A stretch of DNA of 64,000 bases. Source: Gammaproteobacteria bacterium (GTDB lineage Bacteria > Pseudomonadota > Gammaproteobacteria > Pseudomonadales > Azotimanducaceae). The DNA lies in NCBI GenBank assembly GCA_021773555.1, contig JAJFKA010000052.1, positions 1 through 64,000 of the forward strand, read 5' to 3'. The position numbers and the translations under genes are program-made. The notes beneath the pieces were generated by a model, which was not told the DNA's origin, did no database searches, and worked only from the letters and a program-made list of their open reading frames with translations. Below, in pieces: positions 52,258 to 60,081 of the stretch. Positions within the stretch are counted from its first letter, which is position 1. Each line of letters opens with the position of its first letter.

Positions 52258-52734
52258 ATGAACTGGGAAGCAATAGGTGCTATTGCCGAAGGACTTGGCG
52301 CTTTCGGCGTGATAATCACCCTGGCCGTACTCGTCGTTCAACTTAAGCTCGGCCGGGACGCCGTCGAAGCTAATACGCGCGCAATCGAAGAAAGCCGAAG
52401 ACTAGCCCTGGCACAGTCTCATCAGTCAAGGATTGACTATGTTGTCACGAACATGCTGTCGCTGAGAGAGTCTGAGTACATTCGACTGTTTGGCGGACTG
52501 GAAGAGCCTCATTCTGACGAGGACCGCCTTCGCTTGAGGTACCACCTAACTACCCTGATGAACTTTTGCGACAATCTACATTATCAGCATCAGTTGGGCT
52601 ATGTTGATGATGAATCTTACGATAACCAGATGGAGTTTATGATCCCAACCTACGCGAAGCGTTGGCGCGAAATAGGAGTCAAAGAGGGCCGGAGGTCATT
52701 CGGGGTTGAGGTAGATCGTTTCCTTCAAGAGTGA
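52258..52734 (+). CDS. MNWEAIG-family protein, inverted cassette
   Basis: A 158-aa protein with N-terminus MNWEAIGAIAEGLGAFGVII, then TLAVLVVQLKLGRDAVEANT, and a helical domain of about 110 residues (LRLRYHLTTLMNFCDNLHYQ). Intact and on the plus strand, unlike the rest of the array. GAAGGAGG lies 7 nt upstream, and a palindrome CAGAATTGATTCTG sits at 52208-52221. Having its own leader suggests expression from its own promoter. Confidence 0.78.
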   Translation: MNWEAIGAIAEGLGAFGVIITLAVLVVQLKLGRDAVEANTRAIEESRRLALAQSHQSRIDYVVTNMLSLRESEYIRLFGGLEEPHSDEDRLRLRYHLTTLMNFCDNLHYQHQLGYVDDESYDNQMEFMIPTYAKRWREIGVKEGRRSFGVEVDRFLQE

Positions 52735-52814
52735 GTAAAAAATAAGTCAGCTTTGTCTTCTTCGGACCTGCAGCCGTCGACGATCCACATAAGCGACACT
52801 GAGTTGCAGACGGA

Positions 52815-52846
52815 AAAGCAGCTAAAATCTAATGTTAGACATTCAT
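52815..52846 (-). repeat. attC right arm
   Basis: GCAGCTAAAATCTAATGTTAG beside the DinB-like stop; minus-strand start GTCTAACATTAG (RYYYAAC exact). The left arm expected near 52740 is unclear, because the flanking gene is inverted. Confidence 0.5.
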
Positions 52847-52848
52847 GT

Positions 52849-53268
52849 TCACGCCCACTTTACGGAACCTGGCATGTCGGTTTCAAAAGCATACATGTGA
52901 CGAATGATGCCGCCTTCGTGCATGACTTCATGTTCCGAGAGGTCAAGCAGGAAATTCTGTCGTTCCTCCGTCCAATCCTCAACTTTTTCGGCCGCGATTA
53001 AAACGGCGCTGGCTGACGATCTTAGTTTCTCGGAAATTTCTGCATGGGTGTACTTTGTCATCGAACAGGCAAAGCCCTCCCAGCTGCCAGTATCGAGTGC
53101 ACGCGCGTAACTCTCTCGTGCACCCACCACGCACCAGAGATGTTCGATTAGCGATTTATGCCTGGGTACATCGACTTTCCTGCCGAGATGATCGCTCTCC
53201 ACGGATTCAATCAAGTCGTCGTAAGACTGAAAACGCGTCTTCAAAGCATCGAGTAATTTTTGTCTCAT
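52849..53268 (-). CDS. DinB-like (four-helix) protein
   Basis: A 139-aa protein of the DinB/YfiT superfamily. SLIEHLWCVVGARESYARAL carries the first metal His, and FLLDLSEHEVMHEGGIIRHMYAF the pair further on. Members are metal-dependent thiol transferases or uncharacterised. Full length. Confidence 0.75.
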   Translation of the reverse strand: MRQKLLDALKTRFQSYDDLIESVESDHLGRKVDVPRHKSLIEHLWCVVGARESYARALDTGSWEGFACSMTKYTHAEISEKLRSSASAVLIAAEKVEDWTEERQNFLLDLSEHEVMHEGGIIRHMYAFETDMPGSVKWA

Positions 53269-53372
53269 TGGAACACCTCTCTAAACGCGCATAGCGCCGT
53301 CACAATTTGTAACGGAGTCAAAGACGCAATGTCCACGCCCCGAAGCGGCGAAATTGGTGGTTTCTGATATGT

Positions 53373-53999
53373 CTATTGCTTCTTAGTGCGTAAAATATTC
53401 GCCATGTAGTATGTTTGTTCCTCACTAAGTCCCCAGCCGAAAGTGATTCTCTTCGCTCCTTCCAGCGCTATCGATCTGTACTGCTCTCCATGATTTTCAA
53501 TAATTTCTGAAACATTATCCCAGTTAAATCGTCTATACCAACCTATCGATCCGATTCCCATGAATACCAGCCCTCGCGAATTCTCAACAGAAACCAAACT
53601 CTTTCCGAATAAGCTCATTAAGGTTAATTCAATTAGAAAAACGCTTCCGATGAGAAAAGGAATCCCAAAAAGCGATGCCCCTGGATCGAATTCGCCACTA
53701 ACTATTTGAGAGCCATAAATACCTGATAACGAAAAACCAGCCCACACCAAGGTAAATGGAACTAAGAAAACTGCTTGCAGACTACGGTGAGATACTTCAA
53801 CAATCCAGAAACTTCCCTTGTCAACGAAGGAAGCTCCTTTGATAGCTATACTGGAGTCAAACTTCGTGTTTTTTGCAGTCGCCACCAATCTGGACAAGGA
53901 GAATATTTCACCGCATGTGTCACAAAAGGCTGTGTCTTTTTGAACGTTGACGTTCTCAATGGACACTATCCTCTTACATTTTGTGCAAACTACTTCCAT
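53373..53999 (-). CDS. Zinc-ribbon membrane protein
   Basis: A 208-aa protein. The N-terminal zinc ribbon has CTKC and CDTC pairs about 23 residues apart, followed by two or three membrane helices (AVFLVPFTLVWAGFSLSGIYG, SLFGIPFLIGSVFLIELTL) and a C-terminal PH-like part. No family recognised. AT-richer than its neighbours, as is common for recently gained cassettes. Confidence 0.65.
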   Translation of the reverse strand: MEVVCTKCKRIVSIENVNVQKDTAFCDTCGEIFSLSRLVATAKNTKFDSSIAIKGASFVDKGSFWIVEVSHRSLQAVFLVPFTLVWAGFSLSGIYGSQIVSGEFDPGASLFGIPFLIGSVFLIELTLMSLFGKSLVSVENSRGLVFMGIGSIGWYRRFNWDNVSEIIENHGEQYRSIALEGAKRITFGWGLSEEQTYYMANILRTKKQ

Positions 54000-54007
54000 G
54001 GGCAGCG

Positions 54008-54158
54008 TCCTGTGACCTGCGTTAAGTGGCGCGGCATCCCGGTAGCAGTGCGTGGACGTTCAGACTGGTGTCCGCCTGGATTGCGTACACAAGCCACGTC
54101 ACAGCTTGTCACGTTCGGACCACGGAGCAAGCGACTTCATCTCCACGTTATCTGCCTT
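54008..54158 (-). repeat. attC site, long form
   Basis: Left arm CTGTGACCTGCGTTAAGTGGC; right arm GACTTCATCTCCACGTTATC by the DoxX-like stop. About 150 bp. Confidence 0.7.
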
Positions 54159-54537
54159 CTCGGGATTTAAGCAGCGATCTGTAAGACCCTCTGTAGTACC
54201 AGAGTAAATACCCGTTCATACAAAACAAAACGATGGCGACCGGCAAGTTCGCACCACCAGGTAGCAAGTGAAAAAACAATATATTCACACTGATCGGGAT
54301 AAGCACCAGCGTCGCCAATGCACCGAAACGATTTAACACAATACATGTGCCTGCAGAAAGAAACGCTGACGTGATAAAAGGGAGAAAGTAGCCAGCTTCA
54401 TGCATTGCAATCTGAAACTGAAGAGCTACACCCTGGGCTTGTGGTGGTTCAAACCCGAACAAGCCAAGATTCATCAATCCACAAACAATTACAAAAACGC
54501 CGATAGCTATCCTGCCAATGTCCATCGCCTGTTTCAT
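54148..54537 (-). CDS. DoxX-like four-helix membrane protein
   Basis: A 129-aa protein from Met 54537 (the longer frame to 54597 lies in the attC). Four membrane helices in DoxX order: RIAIGVFVIVCGLMNLGLFG, EAGYFLPFITSAFLSAGTCI, ALATLVLIPISVNILFFHLL, NLPVAIVLFCMNGYLLWYYR. Function unknown. Confidence 0.7.
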   Translation of the reverse strand: MKQAMDIGRIAIGVFVIVCGLMNLGLFGFEPPQAQGVALQFQIAMHEAGYFLPFITSAFLSAGTCIVLNRFGALATLVLIPISVNILFFHLLPGGANLPVAIVLFCMNGYLLWYYRGSYRSLLKSREGR

Positions 54538-54658
54538 TGTTAGAGCCTCTTGTGGGGCGCTTGAGTTGTGTACGCAAGCCAGGTGAAAGGCTGCCACGTC
54601 CGCGTAAACCCATAAGCGACTGGCGGGGCTGCGCTCAGCTTCAACTTCGTGTTTGTAC
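54538..54658 (-). repeat. attC site
   Basis: Left arm TGTTAGAGCCTCTTGTGGGGC (core GCTCTAACA); right arm CAGCTTCAACTTCGTGTTTG by the GST stop. Both arms are well kept. Confidence 0.8.
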
Positions 54659-54663
54659 TGCCA

Positions 54664-55284
54664 TCATTCATAGCTAGCCACACGTTGCCACGAATCCCGA
54701 CTTGTGCACCGCTGCAACCAGGTGGCAAGATGCACAAGTCCTGATTCTGAGGGGTCGAGGCGTTGCCAGTCTATCTTCCCATCTTCGTTCGGCTGACTCA
54801 AAGTGCTCGCAACGTTTAAGTCTGCAAACGTGAATGAGTCACCTGGTAGATAGTTCCTGGAAGCGAGCGCGTGATCCAGGATTGACAAGGTTATAGTTTT
54901 GGCATCAGTCATTTCCCTTAGGGCGCCCGCATCGTCGGATCGATGTGCCGACCCCCAGTCTTTTCTGTCCATTTCTGTTTGCGCCCAAAAACTCCATTGA
55001 AGAATCTGTCCCCGCGATCTTGAGTCAGCAGGCCATAGAATGCTCTGGAAGGTTTCCGCGAGGTAAAGGTTTATCGCCATGGACTCCCAGATCAAGAAAC
55101 CGTCATGTTCAAGGACCGGGACATGCCCATTCGGGTTGAGCGAGTTCAACCGTTTACGCTGCTCAGAGTTGGGTTCGCGCAATTCCTTCCCGAATGGGGC
55201 ATGTTCATACGCCAGGCCTAATTCTTCAAGGGCCAGGATCGATCGGGCCGCTCGGGATTTAGACGTACCATAGAGCTTCAGCAT
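54664..55284 (-). CDS. Glutathione S-transferase family protein
   Basis: A 206-aa cytoplasmic GST: N-terminal thioredoxin-fold with MLKLYGTSKSRAARSILALEE (catalytic Ser candidate at TSKSR), cis-Pro in GHVPVLEHDGFLIWES and the helical C-domain motif SFTFADLNVAS. Substrate unknown. On the minus strand TATAAT occurs about 65 nt before the start (55354-55359), possibly a cassette promoter, without a good -35. Confidence 0.87.
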   Translation of the reverse strand: MLKLYGTSKSRAARSILALEELGLAYEHAPFGKELREPNSEQRKRLNSLNPNGHVPVLEHDGFLIWESMAINLYLAETFQSILWPADSRSRGQILQWSFWAQTEMDRKDWGSAHRSDDAGALREMTDAKTITLSILDHALASRNYLPGDSFTFADLNVASTLSQPNEDGKIDWQRLDPSESGLVHLATWLQRCTSRDSWQRVASYE

Positions 55285-55386
55285 CAGGACCGATTCCCAC
55301 CGGGATTAGCCAGAACTATCTCATTCACAGCACTCTCCCAGACGCGTAGCACCAGATTATACGGCCTGAAAGTTCCAGCCCGTGCG

Positions 55387-55457
55387 CCGGTAACGCCTGG
55401 GATCCGAATGTAACTCAGGTGACAAGTTACCACGTCACCTTCAACTTAATGTGGGCC
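55387..55457 (-). repeat. attC site
   Basis: Minus strand begins GGCCCACATTAAGTTGAAGG and ends CAGGCGTTACCGG, close to the array consensus. About 70 bp. Confidence 0.8.
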
Positions 55458-55476
55458 GAGCCTTCGTCGAAAGGCA

Positions 55477-55872
55477 TCATCCGCACCACTGACTTTCGCA
55501 AGGAATACCGTCATTGTCACCGTCCATTTTTACGTTTGGACAGTTCTCCAGGAAGAATCGTGCTTCATCACAGGAGGTCATTTGAGAACAGTATTCTCTC
55601 CCATCACAGCTGAATCTCAAGACTTCCATATTTGGCACCTGGGCTTTTTCTGCATTTTCGAGCCTCGCTGGAATCTCCACAACCGCCGAGCGGCTACATT
55701 CTGCATTCGGAAGAACATCGCCGTAGTAAGTCTCTCCGTTTTTAGTCACGCACTTGATGATCGATATGTGGTCAAATTTTGGCTGACTTTCAGCATAAGT
55801 AGATTGTCTATACACATAATTGCCGAGCAAACCTGTAATGATCACCGCAGCAAAAGTCGCGATACGTGCCAT
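55477..55872 (-). CDS. Excalibur calcium-binding domain protein
   Basis: A 131-aa protein. An N-terminal hydrophobic segment (IATFAAVIITGLLGNYVY) is a signal or anchor, followed by a DUF4124-like part and the C-terminal excalibur motif SCDEARFFLENCPNVKMD, then GDNDGIPCES. Extracytoplasmic calcium binding is likely. Cys pairs suggest disulfides. Confidence 0.8.
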   Translation of the reverse strand: MARIATFAAVIITGLLGNYVYRQSTYAESQPKFDHISIIKCVTKNGETYYGDVLPNAECSRSAVVEIPARLENAEKAQVPNMEVLRFSCDGREYCSQMTSCDEARFFLENCPNVKMDGDNDGIPCESQWCG

Positions 55873-55878
55873 AGTCGG

Positions 55879-55977
55879 CTAACGCCTGGCCCTGGGTCGT
55901 AACCCAATCAAGAAAGCGATGTTGGCAATCGTAAACCAACCGAAGAACGTTGCTGGTGTATCAATATCGTTTCGCAT
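55879..55977 (-). CDS. Possible 32-aa membrane peptide
   Basis: MRNDIDTPATFFGWFTIANI, AFLIGLRPRARR: one hydrophobic helix, ended by an attC-type core (GTTAGCC) that supplies the TAG stop. The preceding attC at 55975 abuts its start, so it occupies a cassette by itself. Could equally be the remnant of a longer gene. Confidence 0.35.
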   Translation of the reverse strand: MRNDIDTPATFFGWFTIANIAFLIGLRPRARR

Positions 55978-56028
55978 ATTCCATCTCCAGTTAAGTAGTC
56001 AACTACCTCGTTTTAAAGATGTTGGGTT
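55975..56028 (-). repeat. attC site, short
   Basis: Left arm CATCTCCAGTTAAGTAG; right arm CTACCTCGTTTTAAAGATGTTG. Minus strand starts ACCCAAC (RYYYAAC). 54 bp, with TAGT/ACTA loop-closing pairing. Confidence 0.65.
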
Positions 56029-56033
56029 CCTGA

Positions 56034-56109
56034 ATGCACATAATCCCCGGTTAATCTGCGTGCCTGCGGAGCGAGCGACGGCGACCGGCTTAAACCGCCT
56101 GTTGTACGC
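56034..56109 (-). repeat. attC-like site
   Basis: Left arm CATAATCCCCGGTTAATCTG; right arm CGGCTTAAACCGCCTGTTG spanning the GNAT stop. It follows the previous site after only 6 bp. Confidence 0.68.
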
Positions 56110-56587
56110 CGACACGCTTTCGTAAAAGGATCGCGTTTGCTGTGTGAAGATACTCTTTGCCGTCTTCATCTTCTGCCGTCCAGGACTCCACTTCCTCAGC
56201 GTAGGCGACATAACCTAGCCGTTCGTACAATTTGCGGGCTCGAACATTCTCGACTTCAACCCCCAGGATTGACCATTGATGGCCACGAGCGCCTATTCGG
56301 CGCTCTGCTGCCTCGATGAGTACTGTACCCAGACCTTGCCCCTGTAGTGCTGGATCAGTGGATAGCTGGCCGATCTCCGAACCGTCATTATGACGGACAT
56401 GGTCAATCAGGCCGATCGCCAGTGCACGGCCTTCAGCGTTTCTAACCGCAAGGTACTCAACATCCCCGGACGATACACGTTGAAGTTGGTCAGAAACATG
56501 CTGTACATGAGTCCTGGATCCCGACCACGATATCTCTGCGAGGTCATCTGGTCGTAAATCATCAATCACGACCTCACGCTGCTGCAT
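56090..56587 (-). CDS. GNAT-family N-acetyltransferase
   Basis: A 165-aa protein from Met 56587 (attC core 3 nt upstream). IGQLSTDPALQGQGLGTVLIEA is the acetyl-CoA loop and helix; VEVENVRARKLYERLGYVAY the C-terminal helix-strand. Substrate unknown. Fifth GNAT of the window. Confidence 0.85.
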   Translation of the reverse strand: MQQREVVIDDLRPDDLAEISWSGSRTHVQHVSDQLQRVSSGDVEYLAVRNAEGRALAIGLIDHVRHNDGSEIGQLSTDPALQGQGLGTVLIEAAERRIGARGHQWSILGVEVENVRARKLYERLGYVAYAEEVESWTAEDEDGKEYLHTANAILLRKRVGVQQAV

Positions 56588-56589
56588 AC

Positions 56590-56643
56590 AGGCTCCCAAC
56601 CGGTCGCTTGCAGAGAAAAATACGGCTTAAGTTCATGTTATGC
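56590..56643 (-). repeat. attC site, short
   Basis: Minus strand begins GCATAACATGAACTTAAGCC, one of the closest matches to the array consensus; left arm GCTCCCAACCGGTCGC. 54 bp. Confidence 0.8.
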
Positions 56644-56647
56644 ACCT

Positions 56648-57118
56648 CTAGATTTTTGTCCGCGTCGACGGGGTATCGAAGACAAATTGACGTTCTATGT
56701 ACTCCAGCATCTTCTTTTGTATCGGAAATGCTAATAGATTTCTCGCCTCCTCAAAACTGACCCATCGATATTCTGAATGCTCATAGTTCAAAGTAACCAT
56801 TTCCGCACTGTCTACAAATAGGACAAAAACAGGCAATATCGAAATGCAATTCAGGTCCGCTCGATAATATTGCTCGCACTCCATCGTTGAGTACATCTCA
56901 GTAACTGCAATTCCGGTTTCCTCTCTTATCTCACGATAGGCCGCATCGATGGGCGTCTCATTCTCTTCAATGGAGCCAGCTACCTGGCACCACGCGTCAC
57001 CAAAGACTGAATTCGCCGCCCTTTTTAAGAGCAGTACTTCGTGTACAGATCCTTTTACCCTAAGGAGATAGCAACTAACAGAAAAACACTTTACTGGTAC
57101 TTCAAACATTTGTTTCAC
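56648..57118 (-). CDS. NUDIX hydrolase
   Basis: A 156-aa protein with a complete Nudix box: GSIEENETPIDAAYREIREE followed by TGI (G-x5-E-x7-REUxEExGU). It hydrolyses nucleoside-diphosphate-linked compounds; resembles dihydroneopterin-triphosphate/dNTP pyrophosphatase types. Met 57109 is an alternative start. Confidence 0.88.
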   Translation of the reverse strand: MKQMFEVPVKCFSVSCYLLRVKGSVHEVLLLKRAANSVFGDAWCQVAGSIEENETPIDAAYREIREETGIAVTEMYSTMECEQYYRADLNCISILPVFVLFVDSAEMVTLNYEHSEYRWVSFEEARNLLAFPIQKKMLEYIERQFVFDTPSTRTKI

Positions 57119-57174
57119 GTTTCACTCTAGAGTCTCGACCGGAGCAATACCTGGCGCATAACACCTACACTTCA

Positions 57175-57946
57175 CTATGCCCCGCGCCGACGTTCTTCCA
57201 GGTCGGCCTTGAATCTTAGCACCCACGTCTCGTTCACTTCATCCGATGTCTTCGCCAACAGCGGTGGCGGAATCTCTACATCCGCTGGTTCCAGGCCAAT
57301 ATGGCTCAGCGCCTGCCTTATGGTTCTTTCATAGTTCGCCACAAAGTCTTCATAGGTGATCGCAAGAGGGATTACTTGTAATTCTTCCAACAGCTCTTGA
57401 ATAGCTGCCTCTCGGCTCACGCATTCCAAAATCAGTGATTCAATCGCCTCAAAACTGTAGCGACTCTCAATGTCCACGGGTGTCGACGGGTGGCTTTCCT
57501 GCCATGGCAACAACGTGCCATCGCGACTCAGGTGGCCCGGGCCTCCACTAATCGATTTCCACCACGAGACTCCCAGACGGATCTTGTCTCGCCGCGTCAT
57601 GACAATGTGTCGGCAGTTGGGGAACACAGACTCCCAAAATAGTTTTTCTATCCAATGCGTTGGCTCTTTGAGCCTCTCCGCTGAATGCCGCGAAAAATTC
57701 ATCTACAAAGGGCTGGTGGAATCCAAACTTCAGTCCAAAGAGGCCGTTCCTGCTGGTTTGCCTTTTCCAGATGTCACGAATTGCCTCAGGTCGCGCCTGG
57801 TTGTGAATACTATTTTTGAAGTCCTCCGTCCATTCGTCCGGGTGTCCAGCAACACCCGTCCTCTCAAGGGTTGTGCAAAGTAGCGTGCTTCCGGTACGTT
57901 GAGTGTGCCATACGACGTAAGATGACTCTGGTTGATGAGTTGTCAT
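57175..57946 (-). pseudogene. Stf0-like sulfotransferase gene with a frameshift
   Basis: Two frames make one protein. The first (from Met 57946) reads SYVVWHTQRTGSTLLCTTLE, with the PAPS 5'-phosphosulfate loop TGSTLLC, to FFAAFSG. The second continues as RHSAERLKEPTHWIEKLFWE, and TRRDKIRLGVSWWKS is the 3'-phosphate site. Removing one base from the A5 run at 57693-57697 joins them into about 256 aa, close to trehalose 2-sulfotransferase (Stf0). Either a real 1-nt insertion or a homopolymer read error. Confidence 0.72.
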
Positions 57947-58003
57947 TAGCTTCCGTCCAAGAGGAGCCGCAGCTGAGAGCACGACATAAACAGAATGTTA
58001 GTC
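57943..58003 (-). repeat. attC site, short
   Basis: Minus strand begins GACTAACATTCTGTTTATG across the stop at 57998 and ends GCTAATGAC, so the sulfotransferase start codon lies inside the attC core. Confidence 0.55.
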
Positions 58004-58489
58004 GCCATCACTTCTCTCGTCGAAGCTTAGGTCTTTGTTAAGGAACGAGTCCGCTTCTCCCGCAAACTCGGCGTAGCGGCCACCCGGACGAGATTCATTC
58101 TTCCCCTCTTGGAATAGCCTGCAAAATCCGGCATTTGCCTTTAGAAATCGTGCAAACAACCAGGCGGATACCCAGGAATTATTTAGACCGATTTGGTCAG
58201 CCTCGTTATAACTATGGAAGTAGTGTTGCTCATGCGACTCATAAATTTGCGACAACTCAAATAGCTCAGTGTTGTTCAAGCTCTCTTTACTGTTGGATTA
58301 CACCACAAGCGTCGAGTGGTCCAAAAGCAGCTTGTTGAGCTCGCGACGTCCGTCCGTTCGTCTCGCCATGCGTGCCGATACTGTTTCTGCCTGCACGTGC
58401 TTCACTTGTACGGCAAGGTAGAAAATAGTCGCGATTACTGTGACTGCGCCAAGAATTTCACCGACCGCACTAATAGCTTCCCAATTCAT
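57998..58489 (-). pseudogene. MNWEAIG-family gene with an in-frame stop
   Basis: MNWEAISAVGEILGAVTVIA, then TIFYLAVQVKHVQAE, down to HSTLVV, is followed in the same frame by TAA (58298-58300) and then SNSKESLNNTELFELSQIYE to the real end at 57998. With one base change the protein would be 163 aa, like the intact copies. The second part is also readable from a TTG at 58279. Loss by point mutation is the simplest reading. Confidence 0.72.
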
Positions 58490-58554
58490 CTAGCCGACTC
58501 CCTGACGCCATTGCAATTAGACATTCTGTTTTCCTTCACAAGACTTCCAGCTCT

Positions 58555-58968
58555 TTAAGGCTCGTTTTCCCCAGCCCCACGGCGTTGTTGATACATGTAA
58601 ATCAAACTTGATATCCAGCAGACTACTAGAAACGAAGGAAATCCATAGTCAACGATTTCATACTTAGTCCCAGTCAAATAGAGCTGAATGTCCGATAGAT
58701 CTATCATCGAGCTGACTACTCCGGAGATCAAGAACAGCGTGAAGACTGAGTAGATTATTGAAATGCCTGTGGTCTCAAAGACTGATAGCCTGTTGGCGGC
58801 GATGTAAGCCGCCGCCAGGTAGGCGAAAAGTACGCCCATGAAGGTTGATACAACAAAAACTGTTGAGTCTCTGGTCGTGTAATAGAGATCCGCAATCTCA
58901 TACGCAGACATCTGTCGATAGAACTCGATGGTCTCAGGGTCCATACCAAATAATCCGGAGGTCAACAC
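58555..58968 (-). CDS. Multi-pass membrane protein of unknown family
   Basis: A 137-aa protein with about four helices (STVFVVSTFMGVLFAYLAAA, TTGISIIYSVFTLFLISGV, FPSFLVVCWISSLIYMY). Met 58968 lies 8 nt from a half attC. Not of the AEI-GFSG family. Function unknown. The gap to the next gene is only 65 bp, with no attC seen. Confidence 0.65.
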   Translation of the reverse strand: MLTSGLFGMDPETIEFYRQMSAYEIADLYYTTRDSTVFVVSTFMGVLFAYLAAAYIAANRLSVFETTGISIIYSVFTLFLISGVVSSMIDLSDIQLYLTGTKYEIVDYGFPSFLVVCWISSLIYMYQQRRGAGENEP

Positions 58969-58976
58969 ACGAAAAA

Positions 58977-59002
58977 CTCTAACATAGTTTTTATCCGCAT
59001 GG
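58977..59002 (-). repeat. Half attC site (left arm)
   Basis: CTCTAACATAGTTTTTATCCGC sits where the core of an attC should be, just before the gene at 58968. No right arm follows within 150 bp; the matching arm appears at 62743, 3.7 kb away, beyond the regulator/kinase pair. Confidence 0.5.
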
Positions 59003-59320
59003 ACATGACAAGGAATCAGGCGACGTCAGTTGCACCCGCAACACACACCTGGAAAGATCCGAGGTCGCAAGCAGGCAGTGACCAGGCCCGCCAGGCTACT
59101 TCTGCCGGATCCCGGTAGGGATACCAGGGTTATCGAGGGATTTCTCATTCAAACAAAGTTCGTTGCTTGAGGACCACCTGAGACTGATCATTATCGAGAC
59201 CCGCGAGGTTATTGGTATCACCTGCAACCATGGGTTGTTTGAAGGTCTAACGGCTTTTAATACCTTGCCAAAATGTGAAAAAATGGGTTGTTCTCACTTA
59301 CCGCTGTTAAACTCGGGCCA
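59003..59320. other. Leader region of the response regulator gene
   Basis: About 320 bp with no gene of note. A weak promoter may lie at TTGTTT-17-TAATAC before 59321. The part next to the half attC has no obvious mobile-element end. Confidence 0.4.
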
Positions 59321-60037
59321 ATGAGTCAGCACACACACGCTATTCGCATCCTGATTGTGGAGGACGACGAGTTCGTACTCGGACTGCTTGGTGCCGTTCT
59401 GGATGGCGCACGATTCGAAACAATGGGTGCAGCATCCATCAAGGCACTGCACGCGCTACGCGCAAGTGAGCACTTCGACGCAATCCTGCTCGACCTTGGA
59501 CTACCCGACGGTGACGGACTCGACGTGTTGCGCCAGATCCGATCCGAAGGCTCGTTCGTCCCTATCATCGTGCTTACGCGTCGAACCGATGTTGACGCTC
59601 GCATCAAAGCCTTGGAACTGGGCGCGGATGACTACGTCACTAAACCCGTTGATCCGCGAGAACTTCTCCTGCGCATCCGTCGGCTTGTTAGCACCAGGGC
59701 CGAGCCTGGTCCAAAAGTCGAGATCGAACAACTTGAACTGGGCAAGTGGACGTTAGACCTGGGGCAGCGGACCGTCACCCATTCAGATCGCGGTGAGGTT
59801 GCTTTGACCCGCAGCGAGTTTGATATGCTGACAGCAATGTTCAGAGCCCCGAGGCGCGTCCTGAGTCGCGAACATCTGCTCGACGCACTCCATCGCAATG
59901 ACACGGGTCCAGATGATCGAACGGTGGATGTACTGGTGTCGCGACTTCGCAGGAAGCTCGGCGGGTCCTCCGGGCAATTTACGCTAATCCGAACAGTGCA
60001 AGGCGTTGGCTACAAATTGGTTCCGGGGGATTCCTGA
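59321..60037 (+). CDS. OmpR-family response regulator
   Basis: A 238-aa transcription regulator. Receiver: ILIVEDDEFVLGLLG with the acidic pair, LLDLGLPDGDG with the phospho-Asp, and TKPVDPREL with Lys. Winged-helix DNA-binding domain: LTRSEFDMLTAMFRAPRRVL and the VDVLVSRLRRKLG recognition helix. Start at ATG 59321 (MSQHTHAIRI); an upstream TTG at 59288 is less likely. Convergent with the hybrid kinase gene, its likely partner. TorR/KdpE-like. Confidence 0.9.
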   Translation: MSQHTHAIRILIVEDDEFVLGLLGAVLDGARFETMGAASIKALHALRASEHFDAILLDLGLPDGDGLDVLRQIRSEGSFVPIIVLTRRTDVDARIKALELGADDYVTKPVDPRELLLRIRRLVSTRAEPGPKVEIEQLELGKWTLDLGQRTVTHSDRGEVALTRSEFDMLTAMFRAPRRVLSREHLLDALHRNDTGPDDRTVDVLVSRLRRKLGGSSGQFTLIRTVQGVGYKLVPGDS

Positions 60038-60081
60038 GGCTGGCGGTTATCAACCCGGACGACTGATCGGTTTGCAACCGG

